Part shown: positions 1-7,110 of the stretch, piece after piece | Layout: every line of letters starts with the position of its first letter | Position numbering within the stretch: position 1 is the stretch's first letter | From: Hyphomicrobiales bacterium | Lineage (GTDB): Bacteria; Pseudomonadota; Alphaproteobacteria; Rhizobiales; Xanthobacteraceae | NCBI GenBank assembly: GCA_017304505.1 | Contig: JAFKKQ010000356.1 | Coordinates: forward strand, 1 to 8,829 | Reading direction: 5' to 3' | DNA length: 8,829 nucleotides | Notes under the pieces: model-generated | Told to the model about the DNA's origin: nothing | What the model saw: only the letters and a program-made list of their open reading frames with translations | The model's database searches: none | Made by a program: the position numbers and the translations under genes

Positions 1-171
1 ACCTTCGGCTTCCTGGTCGGCGAGATCATCCGCCGGGCCTCAGGCAAGACGATCGCGGAGGTGCTGCGCGAGGAGGTGGCCGGGCCGCTCGGCGTCGCCG
101 ACGAGCTCTTCTTCGCCGTCCCGGCGCCGGAGGCGGCCAGCGTGAAGGTGATCTCCCCGGTCACCGGGTGA
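1..171 (+). pseudogene. Serine hydrolase (beta-lactamase-like) fragment, 5' end outside window
   Basis: Open from the first base in frame 1, giving 56 residues before a TGA at 169-171. The stretch TFGFLVGEIIRRASGK followed by EEVAGPLGVADELFF is typical of class C beta-lactamase/esterase-like serine hydrolases (LACTB/EstB type), which act on esters or amides through an S-x-x-K serine; that motif would lie upstream and is not visible. In the family this block is followed by well over 100 more residues, but here similarity fades around residue 44 (base 132) and the frame stops soon after. The DNA beyond base 135 instead reads as a CopC fragment on the other strand. The gene is therefore truncated, either by rearrangement or by a wrong join in the assembly. 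Family assignment is good; function of the fragment is doubtful. Confidence 0.6.
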
Positions 172-200
172 CCGTCCGCGGACACGATCCGGTAGGTCAT
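138..200 (-). pseudogene. CopC-like copper-resistance domain fragment
   Basis: Reading the minus strand from an ATG at 200-198 gives MT followed by YRIVSADGHPVTGEITFTL. This closely matches the end of the CopC/YobA periplasmic copper-binding domain, where the family has YRVVSxDGHPVxGxxxF. Upstream in the same frame the residues are not CopC-like: the beta-strands and N-terminal export signal expected before this block are missing. Downstream the frame stays open into DNA that encodes the serine hydrolase on the other strand, so that part is probably meaningless. No ribosome binding site is convincing. I read it as a roughly 20-codon gene remnant joined to unrelated sequence on both sides. Chance seems unlikely for so long a match, but I could not search a database. 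Confidence 0.45.
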
Positions 201-310
201 TCGATGGTCCCTCTGTATCCCGCCGTTGTTCCGCGGCGTCGGCCCGTGCGGGCGCCCAGCGCCTGTCTCGACGCCCTAAAAAAGGCGGGAGCGTGACCTG
301 GGATGCGCGC

Positions 311-340
311 TTGATTAGCCGAATTCGGCGCTTCGATAAA
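311..340 (+). promoter_or_regulatory. Weak sigma-70-like promoter with internal palindrome
   Basis: TTGATT (311-316) is followed after 18 bases by GATAAA (335-340), each matching four of six consensus positions. Between them lies GCCGAATTCGGC (318-329), a perfect 12-bp palindrome placed where an operator would block polymerase. It would give a leader of about 135 bases before the GTG start at 483. Alphaproteobacterial promoters are often poorly matched to consensus, and no other candidate in the interval is better, but this is a weak pattern call. Confidence 0.25.
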
Positions 341-469
341 GCCTCTCGCGGACGGAAACAACAGCGCGAAGGTGCGTCCGGCGGACGCGGAAAGCCGTCC
401 ATTTCGCCGAATCCGCCTGTGCAATCCCGCCTATGTTAGACATTCACCAAACAATGATTCGAGCGAGGT

Positions 470-476
470 GAAGAGG
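470..476 (+). promoter_or_regulatory. Ribosome binding site that decides the GTG start at 483
   Basis: GAAGAGG lies 6 bases before GTG 483. Other in-frame starts (GTG 372, GTG 468) lack a comparable site, and starting at 372 would put about 35 extra residues before the signal peptide. From 483 the protein begins with a normal n-region and a hydrophobic core. Confidence 0.55.
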
Positions 477-482
477 CCGTCC

Positions 483-2287
483 GTGTCCGATCCGCGCCTG
501 TCCGCCTCCAAATGCCGACGCCGCAGAACCGCAAGCGTCCTGTTGGCCGGAGCGCTCGCGCTGCTGTGCGTAGGCATTGCAATGGGCGCCGCACAGGCCC
601 GGCCCGGCGTGCCGGAGTACGGCATCGCCATGCATGGAGAGCCGGCACTGCCGCCGGATTTCGACCATGTGCGCTACGTCAACCCTCACGCACCCAAGGG
701 CGGCCGCCTGACGCAAGGCGTGCTCGGCACGTTCGACAGCCTCAATCCGTTCATCGTCAAAGGGCTCGCGCTGCCGCAAATCCGCGGCTACGTGGTCGAA
801 AGCTTGCTCGCGCGCAGCTACGACGAGCCGTTCACGCTGTATGGATTGCTGGCGTACACGGTCGAAACCGACGCGGAACGCACCCACGTCACCTTCACGC
901 TCAATCCGGCCGCGAAGTTCTCCGACGGTCAGCCGGTCACCGCGGAAGACGTGATTTTCTCCTGGCAACTCCTGCGCGACAAAGGCCGGCCGAACTACCG
1001 CACTTACTACAGCAAGGTCGCCAAGGCCGAGGCGTTGTCGGACCGTGTTGTGCGTTTCGATCTCACCGGCGCCAACGACCGCGAGTTGCCGCTTATCCTC
1101 GGACTGATGCCGGTGCTGGCGAAACACGCCGTCAATCCCGAGACATTCGAGGAAACCACGTTCGGTCCCATCGTCGGCAGCGGTCCCTACGTGATCGGCG
1201 AGGTCGATGCCGGCCGCAGCGTCACGCTCAAACGCGACCCCAACTATTGGGGGCGCGACCTGCCGATCAATCGCGGTTTCTGGAATTTCGACGAAGTCCG
1301 TTTCGATTTCTATCGCGACGCCAACTCGCACTTCGAGGCGTTCAAGAAGGGACTCTACGACGTGCGCGCGGAGACCGATCCCGGACGGTGGGAGACCGGC
1401 TACGATGTGCCGGCCGTTCACGACGGCCGCATCGTCAAAGAGTCGTTTCCGACCGGACTGCCGAAAACGTTCTCGGCATTCGTTTTCAACACCAGGCGGC
1501 CGATTTTCGCCGACGTGCGCGTTCGCGAGGCGCTCGGCCTCCTGCTCGATTTCCAATGGCTCAACCGCAACTTCTTTTTCGGCCGCTATCAGCGCTCGGC
1601 GAGTTATTTCGAGGGTTCGGAGCTTTCGGCACGCGGCCGGCCCGCGGACGCCCGCGAGCGTGCGCTGCTCGCGCCCTTCCCCCGCGCCGTGCGCGCCGAC
1701 ATCATGAACGGGACCTGGCAGCCGCCCGTCACCGACGGCTCGGGCCGCGACCGCAGCACGCTCAAGCGCGCGCTGACGCTGCTGCGTTCCGCGGGCTACG
1801 AACTGTCCGGCACCGTGCTGCGGTCGCACGCGACGCATCGGCCGTTCGCGTTCGAGATCCTGGTCACCACCAAGGACCAGGAGCGGCTGGCGCTGCCGTG
1901 CAACACGACCGGCGGCGACTCACTTATGATTTCGACATGATCGAATACCGGTGGGATCAATCGCTGTCGCCCGGCAACGAGCAGGCGTTCTACTGGGGCT
2001 CGGCAGCAGCCGATGCCGACGGCACACGCAATTACATGGGCGTCAAGAGTCCCGCGATCGACGCCATGATCGCCGCAATCCTGGAGGCGCGCGAGCGCAG
2101 CGAATTCGTCTCGGCCACACGGGCGCTCGACCGCGTGCTGATGTCGGGATTTTATGTGGTGCCGCTGTTCCACCTGCCCGAACAATGGGTCGCGCGCTGG
2201 ACGGACATCCAACACCCGTTGCAAACGTCGCTGTTTGGCTACCTGCCGGAAACCTGGTGGCGCAAAGCGCCAGCGAGGCGCGATTGA
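483..2287 (+). pseudogene. Family 5 extracellular solute-binding protein (YejA-like), broken by internal deletion/frameshift
   Basis: The product would be a periplasmic oligopeptide-binding protein of an ABC importer (SBP_bac_5, YejA-like). From GTG 483 the first frame runs 471 codons to base 1895. Residues about 10-39 form a Sec signal (RRRR, then a hydrophobic core LLAGALALLCVGIAMG, and AQA at the likely cleavage site). The mature part opens with YGIAMHGEPALP and HVRYVNPHAPKGG, typical of this subfamily, and carries KFSDGQPVTAEDVIFSW. After QERLAL (ending at 1895) the frame runs into a stop at 1938-1940. The family continues with VQHDRRRLTYDFDMIEY, which is present from 1898 in another frame and continues 129 codons to TGA 2285-2287. 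About 20 residues normally lying between these blocks are missing, so this is a deletion of roughly 60 bases that is not a multiple of three, not a one-base error. The remaining 600 or so codons are undamaged, so the event is recent or is an assembly error. No permease or ATPase genes follow. Confidence 0.85.
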
Positions 2288-2305
2288 AATGGCGGAGCGC
2301 GGACC

Positions 2306-3856
2306 GTGATTCTCGGCGGCCCCAAGACAACGGACACGAACGCGCACGCCGGGGCAACCACCCTCGATAGCTTGTTTCATTACGCCGCCGCGCGCCGGCC
2401 GGACGCCATCGCCCTCGCCGATCCGCCGAACCGCGAGCATTTCACCGACGGCCCGCCGCGCCGCTTGACCTACGCGCAGGCCGACCGCGCCATCTCGGCT
2501 ATCGCAGCACGCCTGCACGCACTTGGGCTGCACGCCGACGCCGTGATCGGCATGCAGCTTCCCAATACGGTCGAGGCGGTGCTGACGGTCCTCGGTATCA
2601 TCCGCGCCGGCATGATCGCGGCCCCTCTGCCGCTGTTGTGGCGGCGCGCCGAAATGGCGGACGTGATCGAGCGGCTCGGGGCGAAGGCGATCATCACGGC
2701 CACACGTGCGGGGGCATTCGCTCCCTGCGAACTTGCCATGCAAGTCGCAGCCGAGCTTTTCCGCGTCCGGCACGTCTGCAGCTTTGGCCGCAACCCACCC
2801 GATGGCGTGGTGCCGCTCGACGAACTGCTCGATGGACATGTCACGCTCCCTGCTCCCCGGTTTGTGCGCGATGGCAACGCAGCCTGCCATGTCGCCCTGG
2901 TGACATGGGCCGTCACCCCAACGGGCCGCGCAGCGGTCGCGCGCAATCACACCGAGCTGATCGCCGGCGGATTGGCCGCCGTGTTGGAATGCAGCCTGCC
3001 GCAAAACGCGAGGATTCTCGGTTGCATCGCCACAAGCTCGTTCGCCGGCTTCGCGACGACGGCCATGCCGTGGCTGCTGACGGGCGGAACGCTGTCGCTG
3101 CATCACGGCTTCGATCCGAAGGCTTTCACGGCGCAGGACGAAAACGATCGCTGCGACACAATGGTCGTGCCGGGAGCATTGGTGCCGCTGCTGCAGGACG
3201 CGGGCTTGTTTGGACATGCCGCCCTGAAGAACGTGCTCGCGGTTTGGCGTGCGCCGGAACGCCTGTCGGTCAGTCCGACGTGGCGCCACCCGAACGCCCG
3301 GCTAACCGACGTGCTTGCGTTTGGCGAGATCGCATTGCTGGGCTCGCGCCGCACGGCGGCGGGCCGGCCCGAGCCGCTCCCAGCCTACGAAATGCGCGTA
3401 CCGCGCGGCGGTGGCGACGGCGTGCTCATCGCGGAAATGGCCCGCACGCCGACCGGCACGCTGGCGCTGCGCGGGGCAATGGTGCCGTGCCATGCCTTTC
3501 CGCCCGGCGTCGAGCGTCTTCACGCGCCGCGTCTGCAGGCCGACCCAGGCGGTTTCGTCGACACCGGCTATTCCTGCCGGATCGACCGGGCCAACGGCAC
3601 GCTTGCTGTGACCGCCCCCCCTCCCGGCGTAGTCGCCATCGGCGGCTACCATTTCCTACAGAGCGAACTGACCCGGCTGGTCAAGCGCGCCAACGGCGGC
3701 GCCTATGTCACGGCCCTGCCGGACACGCTGACCGGGCATCGGCTTGCCGGCATCGCCGGCGCGCCCGGCGACGTGCATTCGCGCCTGAGGGAGCTTGGAG
3801 CCAACCCGCTGCTGGCCGCCGCCTTCGCGCAGCGGCGCAACCCGAAGGCGGCATAG
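2306..3856 (+). CDS. Acyl-CoA synthetase-like (class I adenylate-forming) protein, catalytically degenerate
   Basis: A 516-residue protein with an AMP-binding (ANL superfamily) fold. The start is GTG 2306, preceded by GGAG with an 8-base spacer and 18 bases after the upstream gene. The N-terminal subdomain is typical: LFHYAAARRPDAIALAD (23-39), RLTYAQAD (53-60) and a stretch like G-x-QLPN-x-VE...LGIIRAG (82-102). The signatures for chemistry are absent. The P-loop (TSGTTGxPKG in active enzymes) reads WAVTPTGRAAVARNH (201-215) without its lysine. The YGxTE site is FGEIAL (339-344). The TGD aspartate is Tyr (TGYSC, 420-424). The GR-K hinge is PPPGVVAIGGYHF (438-450). The PK-x-x-GK catalytic lysine is not found; the C-terminal domain is shortened and ends after PDTLTGHRLAG. 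A start, ribosome site and 516 open codons argue for a maintained protein. It probably does not form acyl-adenylates by the standard route; a binding or scaffold role is only a guess. Confidence 0.8.
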   Translation: MILGGPKTTDTNAHAGATTLDSLFHYAAARRPDAIALADPPNREHFTDGPPRRLTYAQADRAISAIAARLHALGLHADAVIGMQLPNTVEAVLTVLGIIRAGMIAAPLPLLWRRAEMADVIERLGAKAIITATRAGAFAPCELAMQVAAELFRVRHVCSFGRNPPDGVVPLDELLDGHVTLPAPRFVRDGNAACHVALVTWAVTPTGRAAVARNHTELIAGGLAAVLECSLPQNARILGCIATSSFAGFATTAMPWLLTGGTLSLHHGFDPKAFTAQDENDRCDTMVVPGALVPLLQDAGLFGHAALKNVLAVWRAPERLSVSPTWRHPNARLTDVLAFGEIALLGSRRTAAGRPEPLPAYEMRVPRGGGDGVLIAEMARTPTGTLALRGAMVPCHAFPPGVERLHAPRLQADPGGFVDTGYSCRIDRANGTLAVTAPPPGVVAIGGYHFLQSELTRLVKRANGGAYVTALPDTLTGHRLAGIAGAPGDVHSRLRELGANPLLAAAFAQRRNPKAA

Positions 3857-3948
3857 GCACTCCAAAAAACGCCACCTGTCGTTGACCGGGCGTTAATGGC
3901 CCATGCGTAGGGTGTCGCACCCGTTCCTGGTGTTGCGTATCAGCCCCC

Positions 3949-5196
3949 ATGTCGCTGCAAGGCCCCATTCTTATCATCGCGGACAAGCCCGCCATCCGGT
4001 TGGCGCAGGCGTTGACCGAAGCCGGCGCATTTCCGGTTATCGAAGCATCGTGGCCCGGCGCACAAACGGCGCTGGCCGAGGTGAAACCGTCCGCCGTCGT
4101 GATCGCGGCGCTTGATCCCGCCCACGCCGAAACCGCGCAGACGCTGACACGGCAGGCCGCGGCAGCATCGCCGTTCATCCCGGTGCTCGCGCGCCTCCGA
4201 GAGGATGCGGCCATCGCATTGCCCGATACGTTGCCGATCCGCGAGGACGCTCCGGTCGAGCGTCTGATCGCGCGCCTGTCGGCTGCGCTTCGCGTGCGCG
4301 CGCTGCAGGCCACGGTGTCGAGCCGATCGCTCGCGCTCAAGGCCGAGCGCGGCATCGTTGCCGAGTTGCCGGATGGCGATCCGCTCGATGCCGCCACCGT
4401 GCTTCTGATCGGCCGGGGCCGCCACCATCCGACGCTGAGTGTCGCCGTGGGCGAGCGCATGGGCGTGGTCGGTGCGCTGAGCGTAGACACCGCCGCGCGC
4501 TGTCTCGCCGCGCGCGAGGTTGACGGCGTCGTGATCGGCGACGGCCTGGCTGCCGGCGCGGTCGAGGCGTTCCTGACGCTGTTTTCAGAAGATCCGCGCT
4601 TTCGCGAACTCCCGGTCGCACTTCTCGGCGGCACCAGTGAGAACTCGTCACCGCCGAATCTTGTCTGCGCCCGCGATCCGCTGCTGCTGCTGCAGCGCGC
4701 GATCCCGCTGATCCGGCTGCGGGCGTTTGAGACCGCGCTTAAACGCCTGCTGGCGTCGATCGAGTGCAAGGGCATGCTCGATCCGCAAACGGGCCTGCTC
4801 AACAGTGCCGCCTTCGGCCCCGCGCTGGGGCTTGCCATCGAAGATGCCGGCGAGCGCGGGGTTGGACTTTCGCTGGCCCGGTTCGCATTCGAATATCCGA
4901 TCGACCATCGCACCAGTTTCGATGCCGCACGCCTCGTGAGCCGCCTGCTCCGCGACAGCGACTTCGCTTGCCGGCAGGAGGATGGGTCCATCCTGCTGGT
5001 CTACGGCGACACCGACCTGCGCGACGCCCATGTCGCCGCGCGCAGGCTCGCGAGCGCACTCAAACACACCATGCTGCGGCCGGGCGGCGAGAGCCCGGCG
5101 GCGGGTCCTTCCGTGACGCTCGCGACGCTCAAATCCACCGACACCGTCCTCACGTTGCTGGCACGGGTCATCCCCCGGCCGGTTGTCGCCGCTTGA
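3949..5196 (+). CDS. Receiver-receiver-GGDEF (PleD-like) protein with degenerate GGDEF site
   Basis: A 415-residue cytoplasmic protein without membrane segments. Residues 7-115 look like a response-regulator receiver fold (ILIIAD start, then VVIAALDP near 50-57). Residues 149-255 look like a second receiver (TVLLIG start, VDGVVIGDGL at 191-200, LPVALLGG at 221-228). Residues 270-405 look like a GGDEF domain: LDPQTGLLNSAAF (277-289) matches the D-x-LTGLxN-x-x-x-F entry motif. Where the GG(D/E)EF loop should be, the sequence is CRQEDGSILLVYGD (341-354), so it is probably unable to make cyclic di-GMP. The first receiver lacks the usual acidic pair; Asp198 of the second could be a phosphoacceptor. 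The architecture recalls PleD of Caulobacter, a diguanylate cyclase, but the output is more likely protein interaction or nucleotide sensing. ATG 3949 has no clear Shine-Dalgarno site, so the start is moderately certain. The 92-base gap upstream may hold its own promoter. Confidence 0.72.
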   Translation: MSLQGPILIIADKPAIRLAQALTEAGAFPVIEASWPGAQTALAEVKPSAVVIAALDPAHAETAQTLTRQAAAASPFIPVLARLREDAAIALPDTLPIREDAPVERLIARLSAALRVRALQATVSSRSLALKAERGIVAELPDGDPLDAATVLLIGRGRHHPTLSVAVGERMGVVGALSVDTAARCLAAREVDGVVIGDGLAAGAVEAFLTLFSEDPRFRELPVALLGGTSENSSPPNLVCARDPLLLLQRAIPLIRLRAFETALKRLLASIECKGMLDPQTGLLNSAAFGPALGLAIEDAGERGVGLSLARFAFEYPIDHRTSFDAARLVSRLLRDSDFACRQEDGSILLVYGDTDLRDAHVAARRLASALKHTMLRPGGESPAAGPSVTLATLKSTDTVLTLLARVIPRPVVAA

Positions 5197-5236
5197 TTGC
5201 GGGCTTAAGTCTGGCAGGCCAGAAAGCGAGGCCGCC

Positions 5237-5944
5237 ATGTCCGACCACATGCCCGATCATCGGAACACCGCCGCTCCCCTCACGATCGATGTCGTCTCGG
5301 ACGTGGTTTGTCCGTGGTGTTTCATTGGGAAGCGAAGACTTGAGAAGGCGTTGGCGCTCAAGCCGGACATTCCGGTTGAGGTCCGTTTCCGCCCCTATTT
5401 CCTCAATCCGTGGGTGCCGCGGGAGGGGATGAGCCGGGACGACTACCTCACCGCGAAATTCGGCTCGCCTGAGCGGTATCAAGGCATCGCCGGTCGCGTG
5501 GCAGCGACCGCGCGGGCCGAGGGACTGGTTTACGCCTCCGACAAGATGCAGCGCCAGCCCAACACGCTCGACAGCCATCGCCTGATCCTGTGGGCTGACG
5601 CCATCGGCAAGGCCGCACAGATGAAGCAACGCCTGATGGATCTTTACTTCACCGAAGGCGGCGACTTGTCCGATCCCGAAGTGCTCGTGCGCGCGGCAGC
5701 CGACGTCGGCCTCGACGCCGGCGAAATTCGCAAACGGCTGGCAAGCGACGCCGACGTGGCCGCGGTCGAGAAGGCGGCCGCGAACGCCAAGGACGCCGGC
5801 ATCGACGGCGTGCCGACTTACATCCTCGGCGGTGTTGCGGCGCTAAGCGGCGCGCAACCGCCCGAAGTCCTTGCCGACGCAATCGAGCAGATCGCGACCA
5901 ACCGCGAGAAGTTCCTCGCCGAGCAGCGCGCCGCCGCGCGCTGA
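5237..5944 (+). CDS. DsbA family (FrnE-like) thiol oxidoreductase
   Basis: A 235-residue protein beginning at ATG 5237, chosen because GCGAGG lies 5 bases upstream and because IDVVSDVVCPWCFIGKRRLE follows after a short leader. The CPWC pair (Cys25, Cys28) is the redox site of the DsbA-like thioredoxin fold. GIDGVPTYIL (188-197) is the typical cis-proline loop, followed by GAQPPEVLADAI, which is characteristic of the FrnE/2-hydroxychromene-2-carboxylate isomerase-like subfamily. The inserted helical region (60-180) has normal length. There is no signal peptide, so it should act in the cytoplasm, as known for FrnE-type proteins linked to oxidative stress; the substrate is unknown. It follows the PleD-like gene by 40 bases and precedes the enolase-superfamily gene by 54. 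The protein appears intact. Confidence 0.88.
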   Translation: MSDHMPDHRNTAAPLTIDVVSDVVCPWCFIGKRRLEKALALKPDIPVEVRFRPYFLNPWVPREGMSRDDYLTAKFGSPERYQGIAGRVAATARAEGLVYASDKMQRQPNTLDSHRLILWADAIGKAAQMKQRLMDLYFTEGGDLSDPEVLVRAAADVGLDAGEIRKRLASDADVAAVEKAAANAKDAGIDGVPTYILGGVAALSGAQPPEVLADAIEQIATNREKFLAEQRAAAR

Positions 5945-5998
5945 CGTTCGTTCATTCTGCCCGCTTCGGCTGTCCGTCGCAGCCGCCGAGGAGCGTCA

Positions 5999-7096
5999 AT
6001 GCCCGCCGTCACCATCACGTCGATCGACACCGTCATGCTGCGCATTCCGCTCGACACCTGGGCGCCGCCGCCGATGTACGCGGGCAAGCCGCGCACGGAT
6101 GTCGAGGCGGTCTATGTGCGGGTCGCGACCAGCGCCGGCGTTGTCGGCTGGGGCGAGTCCTTCGGCAGCACCTGGTCGCTGATCCCGGCGGTCTTCGACA
6201 AATGGATCCGGCCGCTCGCGGTCGGCCAGGACCCGACCGATCCCGAGTTGATGCCGAAGATCGAGCGCCTGCTGCACGGGCTGGGCCGCGCCGGTCCGAT
6301 CATGCACGTCGTCAGCGGCCTCGACATCGCGCTGCTGGATATCCGCGGCAAGCTTGAGGGCGTCTCGGTGTCGAAGCTGCTCGGCGGCGCCAAGCGCAAG
6401 CGCGTCGAAACCTATGCGTCTCTGCTGCAGTATTCGGGCAACGTCGAGCACGTCAAACGCAACACGGCCCGCGCGCTCGAACGCGGCTACAAGCACATCA
6501 AGCTGCACGAGCGCACCGCCGATGCGGTCGCGGCGGCGCGCGGCGTGACCGGCCCCGGCATTCCGATCATGGTCGACACCAATTGCGCCTGGACACCGGA
6601 ACAGGCGCAGGCGCCGGTCGCGGCGATGGCGCCGTCGAAGCCGCATTGGGTCGAGGAGCCGATCTGGCCGCCGGAGGATTTCGAATCCCTGGCCAACTTG
6701 CGCAAGGCGACGGGCATGCCGCTGGCGATGGGCGAGAACGCGACGAGCCCCTCCGACTTCCGCAAGATGGTCGCGGCCGGGGCGACGGATTTCGTGCAGC
6801 CATCCATCGTCAAGGTCGGCGGCATCAGCCATCTGTGGCGGATCGCGACGGAATCGGAGAAGGCCGGCGTTCCCTGCGTGCCGCACGCCTTCTTCTTCGG
6901 TCCCGGCGCGCTGGCGACCTTGCACTGCATCGCCTGCAAGGACCGCGACGCGCCGCTGGAGCGGCTGTTCGCGGATGTCGGCTGGATCGCCTATTCGAAC
7001 ACGGTCCCCGATCGCAACGGCGTCATGGATGTGCCGGACGGCCCCGGTCTCGGCGCCGATCCCGAAGAGGACATGATCGCCAAGTTCCGGGTTTGA
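5999..7096 (+). CDS. Mandelate racemase/muconate lactonizing enzyme family protein
   Basis: A 365-residue enolase-superfamily protein of normal length. ATG 5999 is preceded by GAGGAG with a 5-base spacer. The N-terminal capping domain (1-125) contains VYVRVATSAGVVGWGE (38-53). The barrel carries likely Mg2+ ligands Asp193 (MVDTNCAW), Glu219 (WVEEP) and Glu246 (MGEN). The first catalytic strand reads KLH (168-170) where mandelate racemase has KxK. On the other face, Asp264 (DFVQPSIVKVGGI) and His296 (VPHAFFFGP) match the Asp-His dyad of the mandelate racemase subgroup. Members abstract the alpha-proton of a carboxylate and then racemise or dehydrate; the lysine/His pair plus the Asp-His dyad fit an acid-sugar dehydratase or racemase, but the substrate cannot be read from this. 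No sugar-pathway genes are nearby. It ends 14 bases before the convergent sigma factor gene. Confidence 0.88.
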   Translation: MPAVTITSIDTVMLRIPLDTWAPPPMYAGKPRTDVEAVYVRVATSAGVVGWGESFGSTWSLIPAVFDKWIRPLAVGQDPTDPELMPKIERLLHGLGRAGPIMHVVSGLDIALLDIRGKLEGVSVSKLLGGAKRKRVETYASLLQYSGNVEHVKRNTARALERGYKHIKLHERTADAVAAARGVTGPGIPIMVDTNCAWTPEQAQAPVAAMAPSKPHWVEEPIWPPEDFESLANLRKATGMPLAMGENATSPSDFRKMVAAGATDFVQPSIVKVGGISHLWRIATESEKAGVPCVPHAFFFGPGALATLHCIACKDRDAPLERLFADVGWIAYSNTVPDRNGVMDVPDGPGLGADPEEDMIAKFRV

Positions 7097-7110
7097 GCCG
7101 ATCACCGCCG

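Larger units (their letters stand above)
201..482. other. Non-coding interval before the solute-binding protein gene
   Basis: No recognisable gene is seen on either strand in these 282 bases; open frames on both strands give arginine/proline-rich translations without domain character. The interval holds a weak sigma-70-like promoter with a 12-bp palindrome (311-340) and a purine-rich ribosome binding site at its 3' end. Base composition is less GC-rich in 285-345 (a run of A at 280-285, TTGATTAG, GAATTC, GATAAA), as expected for a control region. Confidence 0.5.

Noticed and set aside
273..290. Short hairpin CGCC-CTAAAAAA-GGCG as a terminator
   Set aside because: The stem has only four pairs and no T-run follows on either strand.
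372..482. Earlier start (GTG 372 or GTG 468) for the binding protein
   Set aside because: The extra residues do not resemble a signal peptide n-region, and the good ribosome site serves GTG 483.
444..1838. Long open frame on the minus strand opposite the solute-binding protein
   Set aside because: It is a GC-rich shadow: arginine/alanine/valine-rich with no domain, and the plus strand carries clear family motifs.
1887..1905. Programmed ribosomal frameshift in the binding protein
   Set aside because: There is no slippery run or following structure, and about 20 conserved residues are missing, so deletion explains it better.
1796..3289. Long minus-strand open frame spanning two plus-strand genes
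   Set aside because: It crosses the boundary of two recognisable plus-strand genes and its translation resembles no family.
3882..3910. Promoter before the PleD-like gene (TTGACC at 3882-3887)
   Set aside because: The -35-like hexamer is good but no acceptable -10 lies at 16-18 bases, so I did not annotate it.
3708..4991. Serine/arginine-rich minus-strand open frame opposite the PleD-like gene
   Set aside because: Composition is that of the complementary frame of a GC-rich gene; no ribosome site or domain.
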